This document shows, one piece after another, positions 8,899 to 16,009 of a DNA stretch of 64,000 nt. The notes below the pieces were generated by a model. That model was not told the origin of the DNA, made no database searches, and saw nothing but the letters and a program-made list of their open reading frames with translations. This stretch comes from Ottowia sp. SB7-C50 (GTDB taxonomy: Bacteria; Pseudomonadota; Gammaproteobacteria; Burkholderiales; Burkholderiaceae_C): positions 2,604,001 through 2,668,000 of the forward strand of contig NZ_CP136995.1 of assembly GCF_033110285.1 (NCBI RefSeq). The letters run 5' to 3'. The translations under genes were made by a program, and so were the position numbers. Each line of letters begins with the position of its first letter. Position 1 is the first letter of the stretch.

Positions 8899-10392
8899 AT
8901 GCCCTCGCCCACCGCGCCCCTCGACGCCGACGCCTGCTACCGCGCCGTGGCGGCGCACGACGCGCGCTTTGACGGCGCGTTCTTCATCGGCGTGACCTCC
9001 ACCGGCATCTACTGCCGCCCGGTGTGCCGCGTGAAGACGCCCCGGCGCGAGAACTGCCGCTTTTTCACCCACGCCTCGCAGGCTGAAGGCGCCGGCTTTC
9101 GCCCCTGCCTGCGCTGCCGGCCCGAGTTCGCGCCGCAGACGCTGGCCTGGTCGGCGCAGGACGCGTCCGCCCTGCTCGCCCAGCACGCCGCGCGCCTGCT
9201 TGATTCACCCGACGCCTGGGGAGACGACGTGCCCAGCGTGGCCGGGCTGGCCGCGCGCCTGGGCGTGAGCGACCGCCACCTGCGCCGCGTGTTCGAGGCC
9301 GAGCTGGGCGTGTCGCCCATGGACTGGCTGCAAACGCGCCGCCTGCTGGCCGCCAAGCAACTGTTGGCCGACACGCGCCTGCCCATCGCCCAGGTGGCGC
9401 TGGCGGCGGGTTTTGCCAGCCTGCGCCGCTTCAACGCCGCGTTTGCCGCGCAGTACCGCATGAGCCCGACGGCGTTGCGCCGCGATGGCAGCGCACCGGC
9501 GCCGGGCGACGGCATTGTGGTTACTTTGGGCTACCGGCCCCCGTACGATGTGCGCGAGATGCTTCAATTTTTGCAGCAACGCGGCATCGCAGGCGTGGAG
9601 CAGATCGATGTCGCAGCCCACACGGTGGCGCGCACGCTGCGCCTCGATGACAACACCTGCGGCTGGGTCGCCTGCCGCTTCGAACCCGATCAGCACCGCG
9701 TGCAGGTGCGCGTGGCCGAGGCGCTGGCGCCGCAGCTGCCGCGCGTGCTCGCCCGCGTGCGCGCCTGGCTCGATCTGGACGCCGACCCGGCGGCCATCCA
9801 CGCCGTGCTGGGCGCGGACTTTCCCACGCTGGCGGGCCTGCGCGTGCCGGGCACGCTGGACGGCTTTGAGCTGGCGGTGCGCGCCGTCATCGGGCAGCAG
9901 GTCACGGTGGCGGCGGCGCGCACGCTGACGAGGCGGCTGGTCGAGCGCTTTGGCGCCGCGTTGGCAACGCCCATCGACGGACTCGCGCGGCTGTTCCCCA
10001 CGCCCGCCGCGCTGGCCGCCGCCAGCGGCGACGAACTGGGCCAACTCGGCCTGGTGCGCCAACGGCAGGCGGCCATCCAGGCGCTGGCGTCGGCGGTGAG
10101 CAGCGGCCAATTGAACCTGCACGCGGGCGTCGATGTGGCCGCGACCATGGACGCGCTGAAGACCCTGCCCGGCATCGGCGACTGGACGGCCGACTACATC
10201 GCCCTGCGCGCGCTGCGCTGGCCGGATGCCTTTCCGGCCGGTGACGTGGCGCTGCAAAAAGCGCTGTCACCCGATGGCCAGCGCCTGAGCGCCCGCGCCG
10301 CCCAGTCGCGCGCCGAACGCTGGCGGCCCTGGCGCGCCTACGCGGTGGTGCGCGCATGGCAATCACCACCCACATCACTATCAACTTCATAG
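8899..10392 (+). CDS. alkA: Ada-type regulator fused to AlkA DNA-3-methyladenine glycosylase
   Basis: Multidomain alkylation-repair protein of 497 residues. Residues 10-75 form an Ada-type zinc domain, with four cysteines in YCRPVCRVK and CLRCRP, which accepts methyl groups from DNA phosphotriesters. Residues 90-195 form an AraC-type helix-turn-helix pair (VAGLAARLGVSDRHLRRVFE). Residues 200-490 form an AlkA glycosylase with helix-hairpin-helix LPGIGDWTADY and a catalytic Asp in PAGDVAL. It therefore likely senses methyl damage, activates transcription and removes 3-methyladenine. The O6-methylguanine methyltransferase follows 42 bases downstream. The last ten residues (SPPTSLSTS) are atypical and border a repeat. 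Confidence 0.93.
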   Translation: MPSPTAPLDADACYRAVAAHDARFDGAFFIGVTSTGIYCRPVCRVKTPRRENCRFFTHASQAEGAGFRPCLRCRPEFAPQTLAWSAQDASALLAQHAARLLDSPDAWGDDVPSVAGLAARLGVSDRHLRRVFEAELGVSPMDWLQTRRLLAAKQLLADTRLPIAQVALAAGFASLRRFNAAFAAQYRMSPTALRRDGSAPAPGDGIVVTLGYRPPYDVREMLQFLQQRGIAGVEQIDVAAHTVARTLRLDDNTCGWVACRFEPDQHRVQVRVAEALAPQLPRVLARVRAWLDLDADPAAIHAVLGADFPTLAGLRVPGTLDGFELAVRAVIGQQVTVAAARTLTRRLVERFGAALATPIDGLARLFPTPAALAAASGDELGQLGLVRQRQAAIQALASAVSSGQLNLHAGVDVAATMDALKTLPGIGDWTADYIALRALRWPDAFPAGDVALQKALSPDGQRLSARAAQSRAERWRPWRAYAVVRAWQSPPTSLSTS

Positions 10393-10432
10393 CTGCTCGC
10401 GCAATCCAGACAAGCGCTACAGGGGTTTTTCC
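10386..10432 (+). repeat. Dispersed intergenic repeat, copy B
   Basis: Diverged copy (atagctgctcgcgc ... caagcgctacagg, T run) filling the gap between the Ada-AlkA gene and ogt. It starts inside the stop region of the former and ends just before the ATG of the latter. Confidence 0.6.
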
Positions 10433-10434
10433 AT

Positions 10435-11001
10435 ATGATCCAACATCTCCACACCGTGCACACCCTCACCGCCACGCAGCTGGGCGACCTGCTGCTGGCC
10501 GCCACGCCGCAGGGCCTGTCGGGCGCCTGGTTCACCGAAGGCCAGCGCGGCGTGCCAGCGTGGCACAACTGGGGCGCGCCCACGCACGGCCACTCGCTGC
10601 TGGGCCAGGCCGCGCGCGAGGTGGCCGAGTACTTCGCCGGCCAGCGCCAGCGCTTCGACGTGCCGCTGGATCTGTCAAGCGGCACCGCGTTTCAGCAAAG
10701 CGTGTGGCGCGCGTTGCTGGACATTGCGGCCGGCGATTCGCAAAGCTATGGCCAGGTGGCCGCGCGCATCGGCCACCCCGCCGCCGTGCGCGCCGTGGGC
10801 ACCGCCGTGGGCGCCAACCCCATCAGTGTGATCGTGCCCTGCCACCGCGTGCTGGGCAGCACCGGCACGCTGGCCGGCTACGGCGGCGGCCTGGGCCGCA
10901 AGGTGGCGCTGCTGCGGCGCGAAGGCTGGCAGGTGAACGCACCCGCCGGCGCCGAGCCCGCATCCACGCTGCGCCCGCAGCGCGTGGTCGTGCGGCGCTG
11001 A
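10435..11001 (+). CDS. ogt: Methylated-DNA--[protein]-cysteine S-methyltransferase
   Basis: Suicide repair protein that moves the methyl group of O6-methylguanine onto its own cysteine. The 188-residue protein has the RNaseH-like N-domain and the DNA-binding C-domain with AVGTAVGANP and the active-site motif PCHRV (Cys136), followed by GTLAGYGGGL and the recognition residues of the family. Placed right behind the Ada-AlkA gene on the same strand, it completes a compact adaptive-response unit: regulator/glycosylase plus methyltransferase. The C-terminal 20 residues are extra and poorly structured. Confidence 0.94.
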   Translation: MIQHLHTVHTLTATQLGDLLLAATPQGLSGAWFTEGQRGVPAWHNWGAPTHGHSLLGQAAREVAEYFAGQRQRFDVPLDLSSGTAFQQSVWRALLDIAAGDSQSYGQVAARIGHPAAVRAVGTAVGANPISVIVPCHRVLGSTGTLAGYGGGLGRKVALLRREGWQVNAPAGAEPASTLRPQRVVVRR

Positions 11002-11073
11002 TGTCACGCACGCATCAATCGGCCATCGATTTCTCATCATGCCGCCGACCGCGCGGCCGCATACTCCTCGCCC

Positions 11074-11961
11074 ATGTCCGCCGCCATCGCCGCTGAATTT
11101 CTTCTGCTGGCCGCCCTGTGGGGCGCCTCTTTCCTGTTCATGCGCCTGGGCACGCTGGAATTCGGCCCGCTGCCGACGGCCGGCGTGCGCGTGGTGATTG
11201 CCTCGCTGGCGCTGCTGCCGGTGATGCTGTCGCGCGGGTTGTGGCCGCAGTTTCGCCAGCACTGGAAGCCGGTGATGTTGTGCGGCCTGATCAACTCCGC
11301 CATCCCGTTTGCGCTGTTCAGCTTTGCGCTGCTGTCGATCAGCACCGGCCTGTCGTCGATCCTGAACGCCACCGTGCCGCTGTTCGGCGCGCTGGTGGCC
11401 TGGGTTTGGTTGGGCGACAAGCCGGGCACTTCGCGTACCGTGGGGCTGGTCATCGGCTTCATCGGCGTGGCGCTCTTGGCCAGCGGCAAGGCCAGCTTCA
11501 AGCCCGACGCGTCGGGCGCCGTCAGCGCGTGGGGCATCCTGGCCTGCCTTTTGGCCACCATCAGCTATGCCTTCGCGGCCAGCTTCACGCGGCGCTACCT
11601 GTCGGGGCTGAATTCGCTGATGGTCGCCACGGGCAGCCAGATCGGCGCCGCGCTGGGGCTGGCGCTGCCCACGCTGTGGATGTGGCCGGCGCAGCCGCCC
11701 AGCCTGAAAGCCTGGGGGGCCATGCTGGCGCTGGGCATTCTGTGCACCGCCGTCGCCTACGTGCTGTTTTTTCGCCTGATCGAGCGGCTGGGGCCGGCGC
11801 GCGCAATCACCGTCACCTTCACCATTCCGGTGTTCGCGGTGTTTTATGGCGTCACGCTGCTGGGCGAAACGGTGACGACGTGGATGGTGTTCTGCGGCGT
11901 GATCGTGCTGTGCGGCACGGCGCTGGCGACGGGGTTGGTCAAGCTGCCGCTCGACCGTTGA
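11074..11961 (+). CDS. EamA/DMT family transporter
   Basis: Ten-helix inner-membrane permease of the drug/metabolite transporter superfamily (295 residues). Two EamA halves are visible: LLLAALWGASFLFMRLG at the start of the first, and SAWGILACLLATISYAFAA opening the second near residue 150; the family motif LNATVPLFGALVAWVWLGD is at about residue 98. It follows ogt on the same strand by 72 bases but need not be part of the repair unit. The transported compound is unknown; amino acid or metabolite export is usual in the family. Confidence 0.88.
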   Translation: MSAAIAAEFLLLAALWGASFLFMRLGTLEFGPLPTAGVRVVIASLALLPVMLSRGLWPQFRQHWKPVMLCGLINSAIPFALFSFALLSISTGLSSILNATVPLFGALVAWVWLGDKPGTSRTVGLVIGFIGVALLASGKASFKPDASGAVSAWGILACLLATISYAFAASFTRRYLSGLNSLMVATGSQIGAALGLALPTLWMWPAQPPSLKAWGAMLALGILCTAVAYVLFFRLIERLGPARAITVTFTIPVFAVFYGVTLLGETVTTWMVFCGVIVLCGTALATGLVKLPLDR

Positions 11962-11964
11962 CTC

Positions 11965-11990
11965 TTTATTTGATAGCTGCCGGCGCCCTG
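11965..11990 (+). repeat. Dispersed intergenic repeat, partial copy C
   Basis: Half copy (tttgatagctgccggcgcc) between the EamA transporter and riboflavin synthase genes. It encodes the last codons and stop of riboflavin synthase on the minus strand. Confidence 0.5.
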
Positions 11991-12610
11991 TCCACGCCGA
12001 CCGACAGCATTCTTTCCACATAACGGGCCATCAGGTCGACCTCCAGGTTGACAGGCGCACCGGCCGCCAGCGCGTGCAGCGCCGTGTTCTGCACGGTGTG
12101 CGGAATCAGGTTGATGCTGAATTCGCAGCCCGTGGCGTGATCGGTCACCGAATTCACCGTCAGGCTGACGCCATTGACGGTGATCGAACCCTTGTACGCC
12201 AGGTACTTGGCCAGCTCGCGCGGCGCCAGGATGCGCAGCTCGACGCTTTCGCCCACCGGCGCGAAGTGCGTCACCTGGCCAATGCCATCGACGTGGCCCG
12301 ACACGATGTGCCCGCCCAGGCGATCGTGCGCGCGCAGGGCTTTTTCAAGATTGACCGGCCCCGTGCGATCCAGCCCCGCCGTGCGCGCCAGCGATTCGGC
12401 CGAGATGTCGATGGCAAAGCGCCCGGCGGCGGTGTCGATCTGCGTGGCCGTCATGCAGGCGCCATTGAGCGCAATGCTGTCGCCCAGGCCCACATCGTCC
12501 AGATAACCGGCAGGCGTCTGGATGACCAGTTGCTTGCCGTGCGCACTGCTGGCGCCCAGATCGCGCACTTCGGCGATGCGGCCAACCGCCGTAATGATGC
12601 CGGTGAACAT
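11966..12610 (-). CDS. ribE: Riboflavin synthase alpha subunit
   Basis: Enzyme catalysing the dismutation of two 6,7-dimethyl-8-ribityllumazine molecules to riboflavin. The ATG at 12,610 gives the canonical start MFTGIITAVG; a longer frame upstream lacks family similarity. The 214-residue protein has the two lumazine-binding halves, each with a GxSLTV or G-C-M-T-type segment (GACMTATQID, NGVSLTVNSV) and the HIVSGHVDGIG loop. Its last residues, RAPAAIK, and the stop are encoded by a partial copy of the dispersed repeat. It is isolated from other rib genes here, and the leader does not show an FMN riboswitch. Confidence 0.93.
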   Translation of the reverse strand: MFTGIITAVGRIAEVRDLGASSAHGKQLVIQTPAGYLDDVGLGDSIALNGACMTATQIDTAAGRFAIDISAESLARTAGLDRTGPVNLEKALRAHDRLGGHIVSGHVDGIGQVTHFAPVGESVELRILAPRELAKYLAYKGSITVNGVSLTVNSVTDHATGCEFSINLIPHTVQNTALHALAAGAPVNLEVDLMARYVERMLSVGVDRAPAAIK

Positions 12611-12860
12611 GAAAAAAACCCCGCAAATAAATGGATGCCGAAGTTTCGCATGAAGCCAAGGGTGCGGCGGGCTGGCCAGGCAGTGGGACGAAAGCTTGCA
12701 CAAGTCCTTGTCGCTATTGATTTTTGTCAGACAGCGCACTGGGTTGTGCTGCAGGGCCACATCACACTGCCCGCCATCCGCCGAAACGGGGTGTGGCTCT
12801 GCGCATGCCTCGCCTTCATAATCAGTAAGTTATCTTTTTCGCTTCCCAGGAGGGCCAATC

Positions 12861-13823
12861 ATGAGCTGGTGTATGTCGATGGCAGGCCGCATGAAAGCCG
12901 CTGCTTGGGGTGCTGGCCGTCATCTTGGCCTTGCGGGGACGCTGATCTGGGCAGCGCTGACGCCCGCCGAATCGTTCGCGCAGGATGGAACGTCGGCAAT
13001 TTTTGGCGACGCGGCCATCTCCGTGATGTTCATAGGGGACGTGGATGTCACAGGCAATGGCGATCCACCCGGAGTGCCCTTGAGCGGCGGCCTGGCCCTG
13101 ACCTGCGCAAACGCGTCGGCCAGCGCGGCCCAGCTCAACTCGGGCCGCATTGATCCTCCAGGTGGGCCATTCTTGCCGGGGCTTCAGGCGACGAATTTTT
13201 ATGAGGATGTGAACTTTCTGAACACCTACGGTGGCATGGACAACCTGCTGCCGTTCCGCGACTTCGATATCGAAGGTGCCGCTGCGCGCTTGGCCCCCGC
13301 CGCATGGACAACCGGCGACACCCGCGTCTGGGCCGATGCGCCCGCCGGATCGCGCTGGATTTACCCGCTGTTCGATGGCGAACCGGCACCCACCGGCCCG
13401 GAGACGCTGGCCTCCCTGTACTTCGGTGGCTGGTACATCCCGACCGCGGAAGAGGCCCGCAAGATGCGCGTGCAACTGACCTATCGGGCCGACGATCGAT
13501 TGGTGGCGGTCTATCTCAACGACCTGCTGAAGCGCAACAACTTGCTGGCGACGCCCATCACGCGCGACACCTCCAGCGTCGGCACCCAACCCGGCGTGGT
13601 CGAGCTCAGCGGCTTTGTGCAAGGCGTCAACCTGCTGAGCCTAGTGGTCCACAGCACGCAAGGATCCAACCAGGCCGCCAACTACCAGGGCATTGCCGTG
13701 GCGTTTGACGCGTACTGCTACACGCCGCCGGCGACAGTCAATACGATGTCCGAATGGAGCTTGATGCTGCTGGGGCTGCTGGCGGCGGGGCTGGGCATGC
13801 GGCACGTGCGGCGACGAATCTGA
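12861..13823 (+). CDS. Secreted protein with degenerate IPTL-CTERM-like sorting tail
   Basis: Exported protein of 320 residues of unknown function. An AGGAGGG ribosome site precedes the ATG. A signal peptide ends near AESFA (about residue 40). The middle, about residues 45-285, is probably a beta-rich extracellular domain with a paired aromatic stretch WTTGDTRVWADAP. The last 29 residues are a sorting tail: NTMSEWSLMLLGLL, a hydrophobic helix, then RHVRRRI. The SEW-x-L pattern plus helix plus Arg cluster matches IPTL-CTERM signals, though the usual IPTL is NTM here. It is likely cut by the exosortase H encoded at 5.1-5.7 kb. Confidence 0.8.
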   Translation: MSWCMSMAGRMKAAAWGAGRHLGLAGTLIWAALTPAESFAQDGTSAIFGDAAISVMFIGDVDVTGNGDPPGVPLSGGLALTCANASASAAQLNSGRIDPPGGPFLPGLQATNFYEDVNFLNTYGGMDNLLPFRDFDIEGAAARLAPAAWTTGDTRVWADAPAGSRWIYPLFDGEPAPTGPETLASLYFGGWYIPTAEEARKMRVQLTYRADDRLVAVYLNDLLKRNNLLATPITRDTSSVGTQPGVVELSGFVQGVNLLSLVVHSTQGSNQAANYQGIAVAFDAYCYTPPATVNTMSEWSLMLLGLLAAGLGMRHVRRRI

Positions 13824-13876
13824 ACAAACGGTCTATCGCGCTTCGGAGAATGGCCGCCGTGTCTTCTAACCGCGCC

Positions 13877-13908
13877 TCTATGGGACAACCCAAGATCTAT
13901 GGGACAAC
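13877..13908 (+). repeat. 13-bp tandem-like direct repeat
   Basis: The sequence tctatgggacaac occurs at 13,877-13,889 and 13,896-13,908, between the CTERM protein gene and the prophage. No function is evident. Confidence 0.5.
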
Positions 13909-13912
13909 GCCA

Positions 13913-13950
13913 AGAAAAAAGGACTCAGCCTTGTGAGCTAAGTCCTTGAT
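13913..13950 (-). terminator. Original chromosomal terminator of the tRNA-Arg gene
   Basis: Hairpin with aaggact/agtcctt arms (13,919-13,947) next to an A run at 13,914-13,920, which becomes a U run on the minus-strand transcript. It lies immediately beyond the tRNA 3' fragment of attL and so should be the tRNA terminator displaced when the prophage integrated. Confidence 0.6.
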
Positions 13951-13963
13951 TCATAAGAATAAA

Positions 13964-14010
13964 ATGGCGCGGCTGGCAGGATTCGAACCCACGACCCCTT
14001 GGTTCGTAGC
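13964..14010. other. attL: 47-bp copy of the 3' part of tRNA-Arg
   Basis: Bases 13,964-14,010 are identical to 45,590-45,636, which contain the 3' portion of tRNA-Arg(ACG) from the anticodon region to the CCA end. The 5' tRNA part is absent here, so this is the prophage attachment scar, not a tRNA gene. Confidence 0.95.
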
Positions 14011-14273
14011 TTCGCCGTCGAACCCAAGTCGTTGATTTTTCAGGCCGTCCATCGGCCCGGCGTCACGCTTTGTGCACTGTCCAGCACCGTGCACGAGTGA
14101 AGACTCACGCAATTCTCACGCAGGCTGATCCGCGCCTGCCGCCGACGATCCCACCCTGAACACGCCGCGTACAAGCGAGGCTGCGACCTTGAGCCCGCCA
14201 ACTTGCCTCGATGCGCGAGAAGGCGCCATGGCGCGCCTCGTAAAACGTCAGCGCGCCCAAAACACATGGGGGA

Positions 14274-14566
14274 TCGGGAAAAGCCTAATTTCCCTAATCG
14301 ACATCACAAAACATCAATTTAGCTTTCTGCGACAACGACTTACGACGCAAACTAAACCCTGATAATTTCCTAATATTGACCTAATTGGATCAGGGTTGTA
14401 GTGGCTGATCTGGAGCCCGCTGTAGACCCATACAAATCAACAACTTACGCTCATATCAGGGTTTGCATCAGGAAAAATCAGGGTCTGACCTAATAGAGAA
14501 AGCTAGGCTGGGCGCGGCCTGGCGGCCCTTTTGGATGGTCCATCAGGGAAATTAGGCTTTTCCCGA
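14274..14566. repeat. 22-bp perfect inverted repeat bracketing an AT-rich segment
   Basis: Bases 14,274-14,295 and 14,545-14,566 are exact reverse complements (tcgggaaaagcctaatttcc and complement). The 249 bases between them are much richer in A/T than the surroundings and contain five copies of ATCAGG (14,389, 14,455, 14,467, 14,477, 14,542) plus one reverse copy at 14,358-14,363, four of them within aaaccctgat/atcagggt. The layout resembles a protein-binding cluster or a small inserted element. Confidence 0.7.
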
Positions 14567-14877
14567 CCCCCCACCCATACCTTGACCGCACCTGGCCTGC
14601 CCGCACACCCGAGGACAAGCCCGCACCCATGAATACTTTCGACCCCACGAACCCCGCGGGCGCGGCGGGGTCACGACCGCGCGCCGGGGGCTGGGGGTGG
14701 GGTGGCGGCGGCGATGGATCGGGGGCTGGGTGCCGGCGGGGGTGGCGCGCAGGGACGTGGCTGGGGCTGCGCAGGCGGGCGCTGGCGGGGTGATCGGGCG
14801 CGGAGACGGGGCTGGGTGGCCAGGGGGGTGCTGTCGGGCCGCCACGGGGCTGCTGGCGCGCCTGTGCGGCGCGCAGC

Positions 14878-14903
14878 AAAAAGGCCCCATCGGGGGCCTT
14901 TCG
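14878..14903 (-). terminator. Rho-independent terminator of the portal/terminase transcript
   Basis: GC hairpin aaggcccc/ggggcctt with a short loop; the A run on its left (14,877-14,882) becomes a U run on the minus strand. It lies 65 bases beyond the portal stop codon. Confidence 0.75.
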
Positions 14904-14909
14904 TGCTTT

Positions 14910-14960
14910 GATTTTTATAGCTGCTTGCGCTTATCCATCAAGCGCTACGGCCTTATTTGT
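14910..14960 (+). repeat. Dispersed intergenic repeat, copy D (inside prophage)
   Basis: Copy with atagctgcttgcgctt ... caagcgctacggcc flanked by T runs, between the terminator and the portal stop. Its presence inside the prophage suggests the phage has long shared this host lineage. Confidence 0.65.
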
Positions 14961-14968
14961 CTAGCCAG

Positions 14969-16009
14969 TCATCCACCCAGCACGGCGTCTTTCCCTGCGC
15001 CGCTGGCCGCCTCGCCGGGTAGGCTGTAGGGCCTGAAGCTGATCACCTCCGCGCCTAGCCAGTCGTTGAGGGCCAGCATGCGCTGCTGGATGGGCTCCAC
15101 CTCGTTCTTGAAGAAGACCTGCGCCGCCGCCCCGATGCTGCCGAAGCCGCCCGTATTGTTGGGCACGATGCCCAGCAGCTGGGGCGGCACGCGGTGCACT
15201 GCCAGCACGTCGTCACGGCTCACGTTCTTGATGTTGAGGAAGTCGTCCTTGGCCGCCACCTCGCCGACCGGGATCAGCTGCACCCCGTCTTTTTTTCCTT
15301 CGGGGCTGTAGAGGAACAGGTTCCTGAAATTTCCGACCCCTTTGCTTTCCTTGAGCGCCTTGCGAATCGCATCGATGTCGTCCTGCTGCTGCGCCGGGTC
15401 GGTGATGTACAGGATGAAGCCCGCATGGCTGCCGTTGTTGTAGTACCGGCGCCGAAACAGCGTGGCCGACTCGTTCAGCAGCGCCGACTGCAGCGCCGCC
15501 AGGTACTCCGGCAGCCCGTACACCTCCTGGTTCACCTCCTCCTGGCGCAGGTGCCACACCGACCCGCGCGCAAATTCGTGCTCCTGCTGCCAGCCGCGCA
15601 CGAAGTAGTAGCGGTCCAGATCCTGCCCTCGCCGCGTGTATTTGGCCAGGCTGTGGCGCAACGCCAGCGGCCGGCCCAGCCGGTTGTCCACCCGCTCAAG
15701 ATAGGCGTTGCCAAACACCAGCCAGTCCAGCGTGAAGGCCGCAAAGGCCTCGCGCGACAACAACGGATGCGGCTCGAATGTGCTCACCAGCATGTTGCGC
15801 TTGAAGTGGACCGCGCTGGCGTGGTGCCCGTTCGCGCGCAGCGTGCGCGCCAGATCCTCCAGCGGCACAGGCGTCTCATACCAGCGCCCGTTGAACCACG
15901 ATTCCACGTAGTCCAGCACCTCGCGGCTGTCCAGTACTGGAACCGGGTCACCAAAGGTGAAGCCCTGCAGATTCGCCGGTTGCTTGCTATCAATTTTGTC
16001 GTCGTTCAT
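14969..16009 (-). CDS. Q: Phage portal protein (P2 gpQ family)
   Basis: Forms the dodecameric portal vertex through which DNA enters the head. The ATG at 16,009 follows GGAG and gives MNDDKIDSK; the protein has 346 residues, the usual length for P2 Q. Conserved features include FTFGDPVPVLD near the N-terminus, a central SVWHLRQ...YGLPEYL stretch, RRYYNNGSHAG and the C-terminal VPPQLLGIVPNN. Its start codon overlaps the expected terminase stop (ATGA), showing tight translational coupling; the apparent continuous frame with the terminase is an effect of a homopolymer shift upstream. Confidence 0.94.
   Translation of the reverse strand: MNDDKIDSKQPANLQGFTFGDPVPVLDSREVLDYVESWFNGRWYETPVPLEDLARTLRANGHHASAVHFKRNMLVSTFEPHPLLSREAFAAFTLDWLVFGNAYLERVDNRLGRPLALRHSLAKYTRRGQDLDRYYFVRGWQQEHEFARGSVWHLRQEEVNQEVYGLPEYLAALQSALLNESATLFRRRYYNNGSHAGFILYITDPAQQQDDIDAIRKALKESKGVGNFRNLFLYSPEGKKDGVQLIPVGEVAAKDDFLNIKNVSRDDVLAVHRVPPQLLGIVPNNTGGFGSIGAAAQVFFKNEVEPIQQRMLALNDWLGAEVISFRPYSLPGEAASGAGKDAVLGG

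Larger units (their letters stand above)
14011..14968. other. Gene-free left end of the prophage
   Basis: About 960 bases with no convincing gene; the frames present are short, of biased composition and mutually overlapping. It holds a perfect 22-bp inverted repeat, an AT-rich block with several ATCAGG motifs, a very G-rich stretch (about 14,680-14,840), a terminator and a copy of the dispersed repeat. The early regulatory and replication genes expected near a P2-type end are absent. Confidence 0.7.

Noticed and set aside
12611..12860. FMN riboswitch ahead of riboflavin synthase
   Set aside because: The conserved RFN segments (AGGG...GACCGGCGG-type and GAAAGA-type ends) are not found in either orientation; the region looks like ordinary intergenic DNA with the CTERM gene's ribosome site at its right end.
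13964..14010. A second tRNA-Arg gene
   Set aside because: Only the 3' 47 bases are present; the 5' acceptor strand and D-arm are missing, so it is an attachment scar.
14490..15029. Overlapping short frames at the prophage left end
   Set aside because: They are Pro/Arg/Gly-rich on both strands, overlap each other and the terminator, and lack ribosome sites.
15980..16000. Fragment of the dispersed repeat at the portal N-terminus
   Set aside because: The match (aaaattgatagcaagc) is too short to separate from chance.
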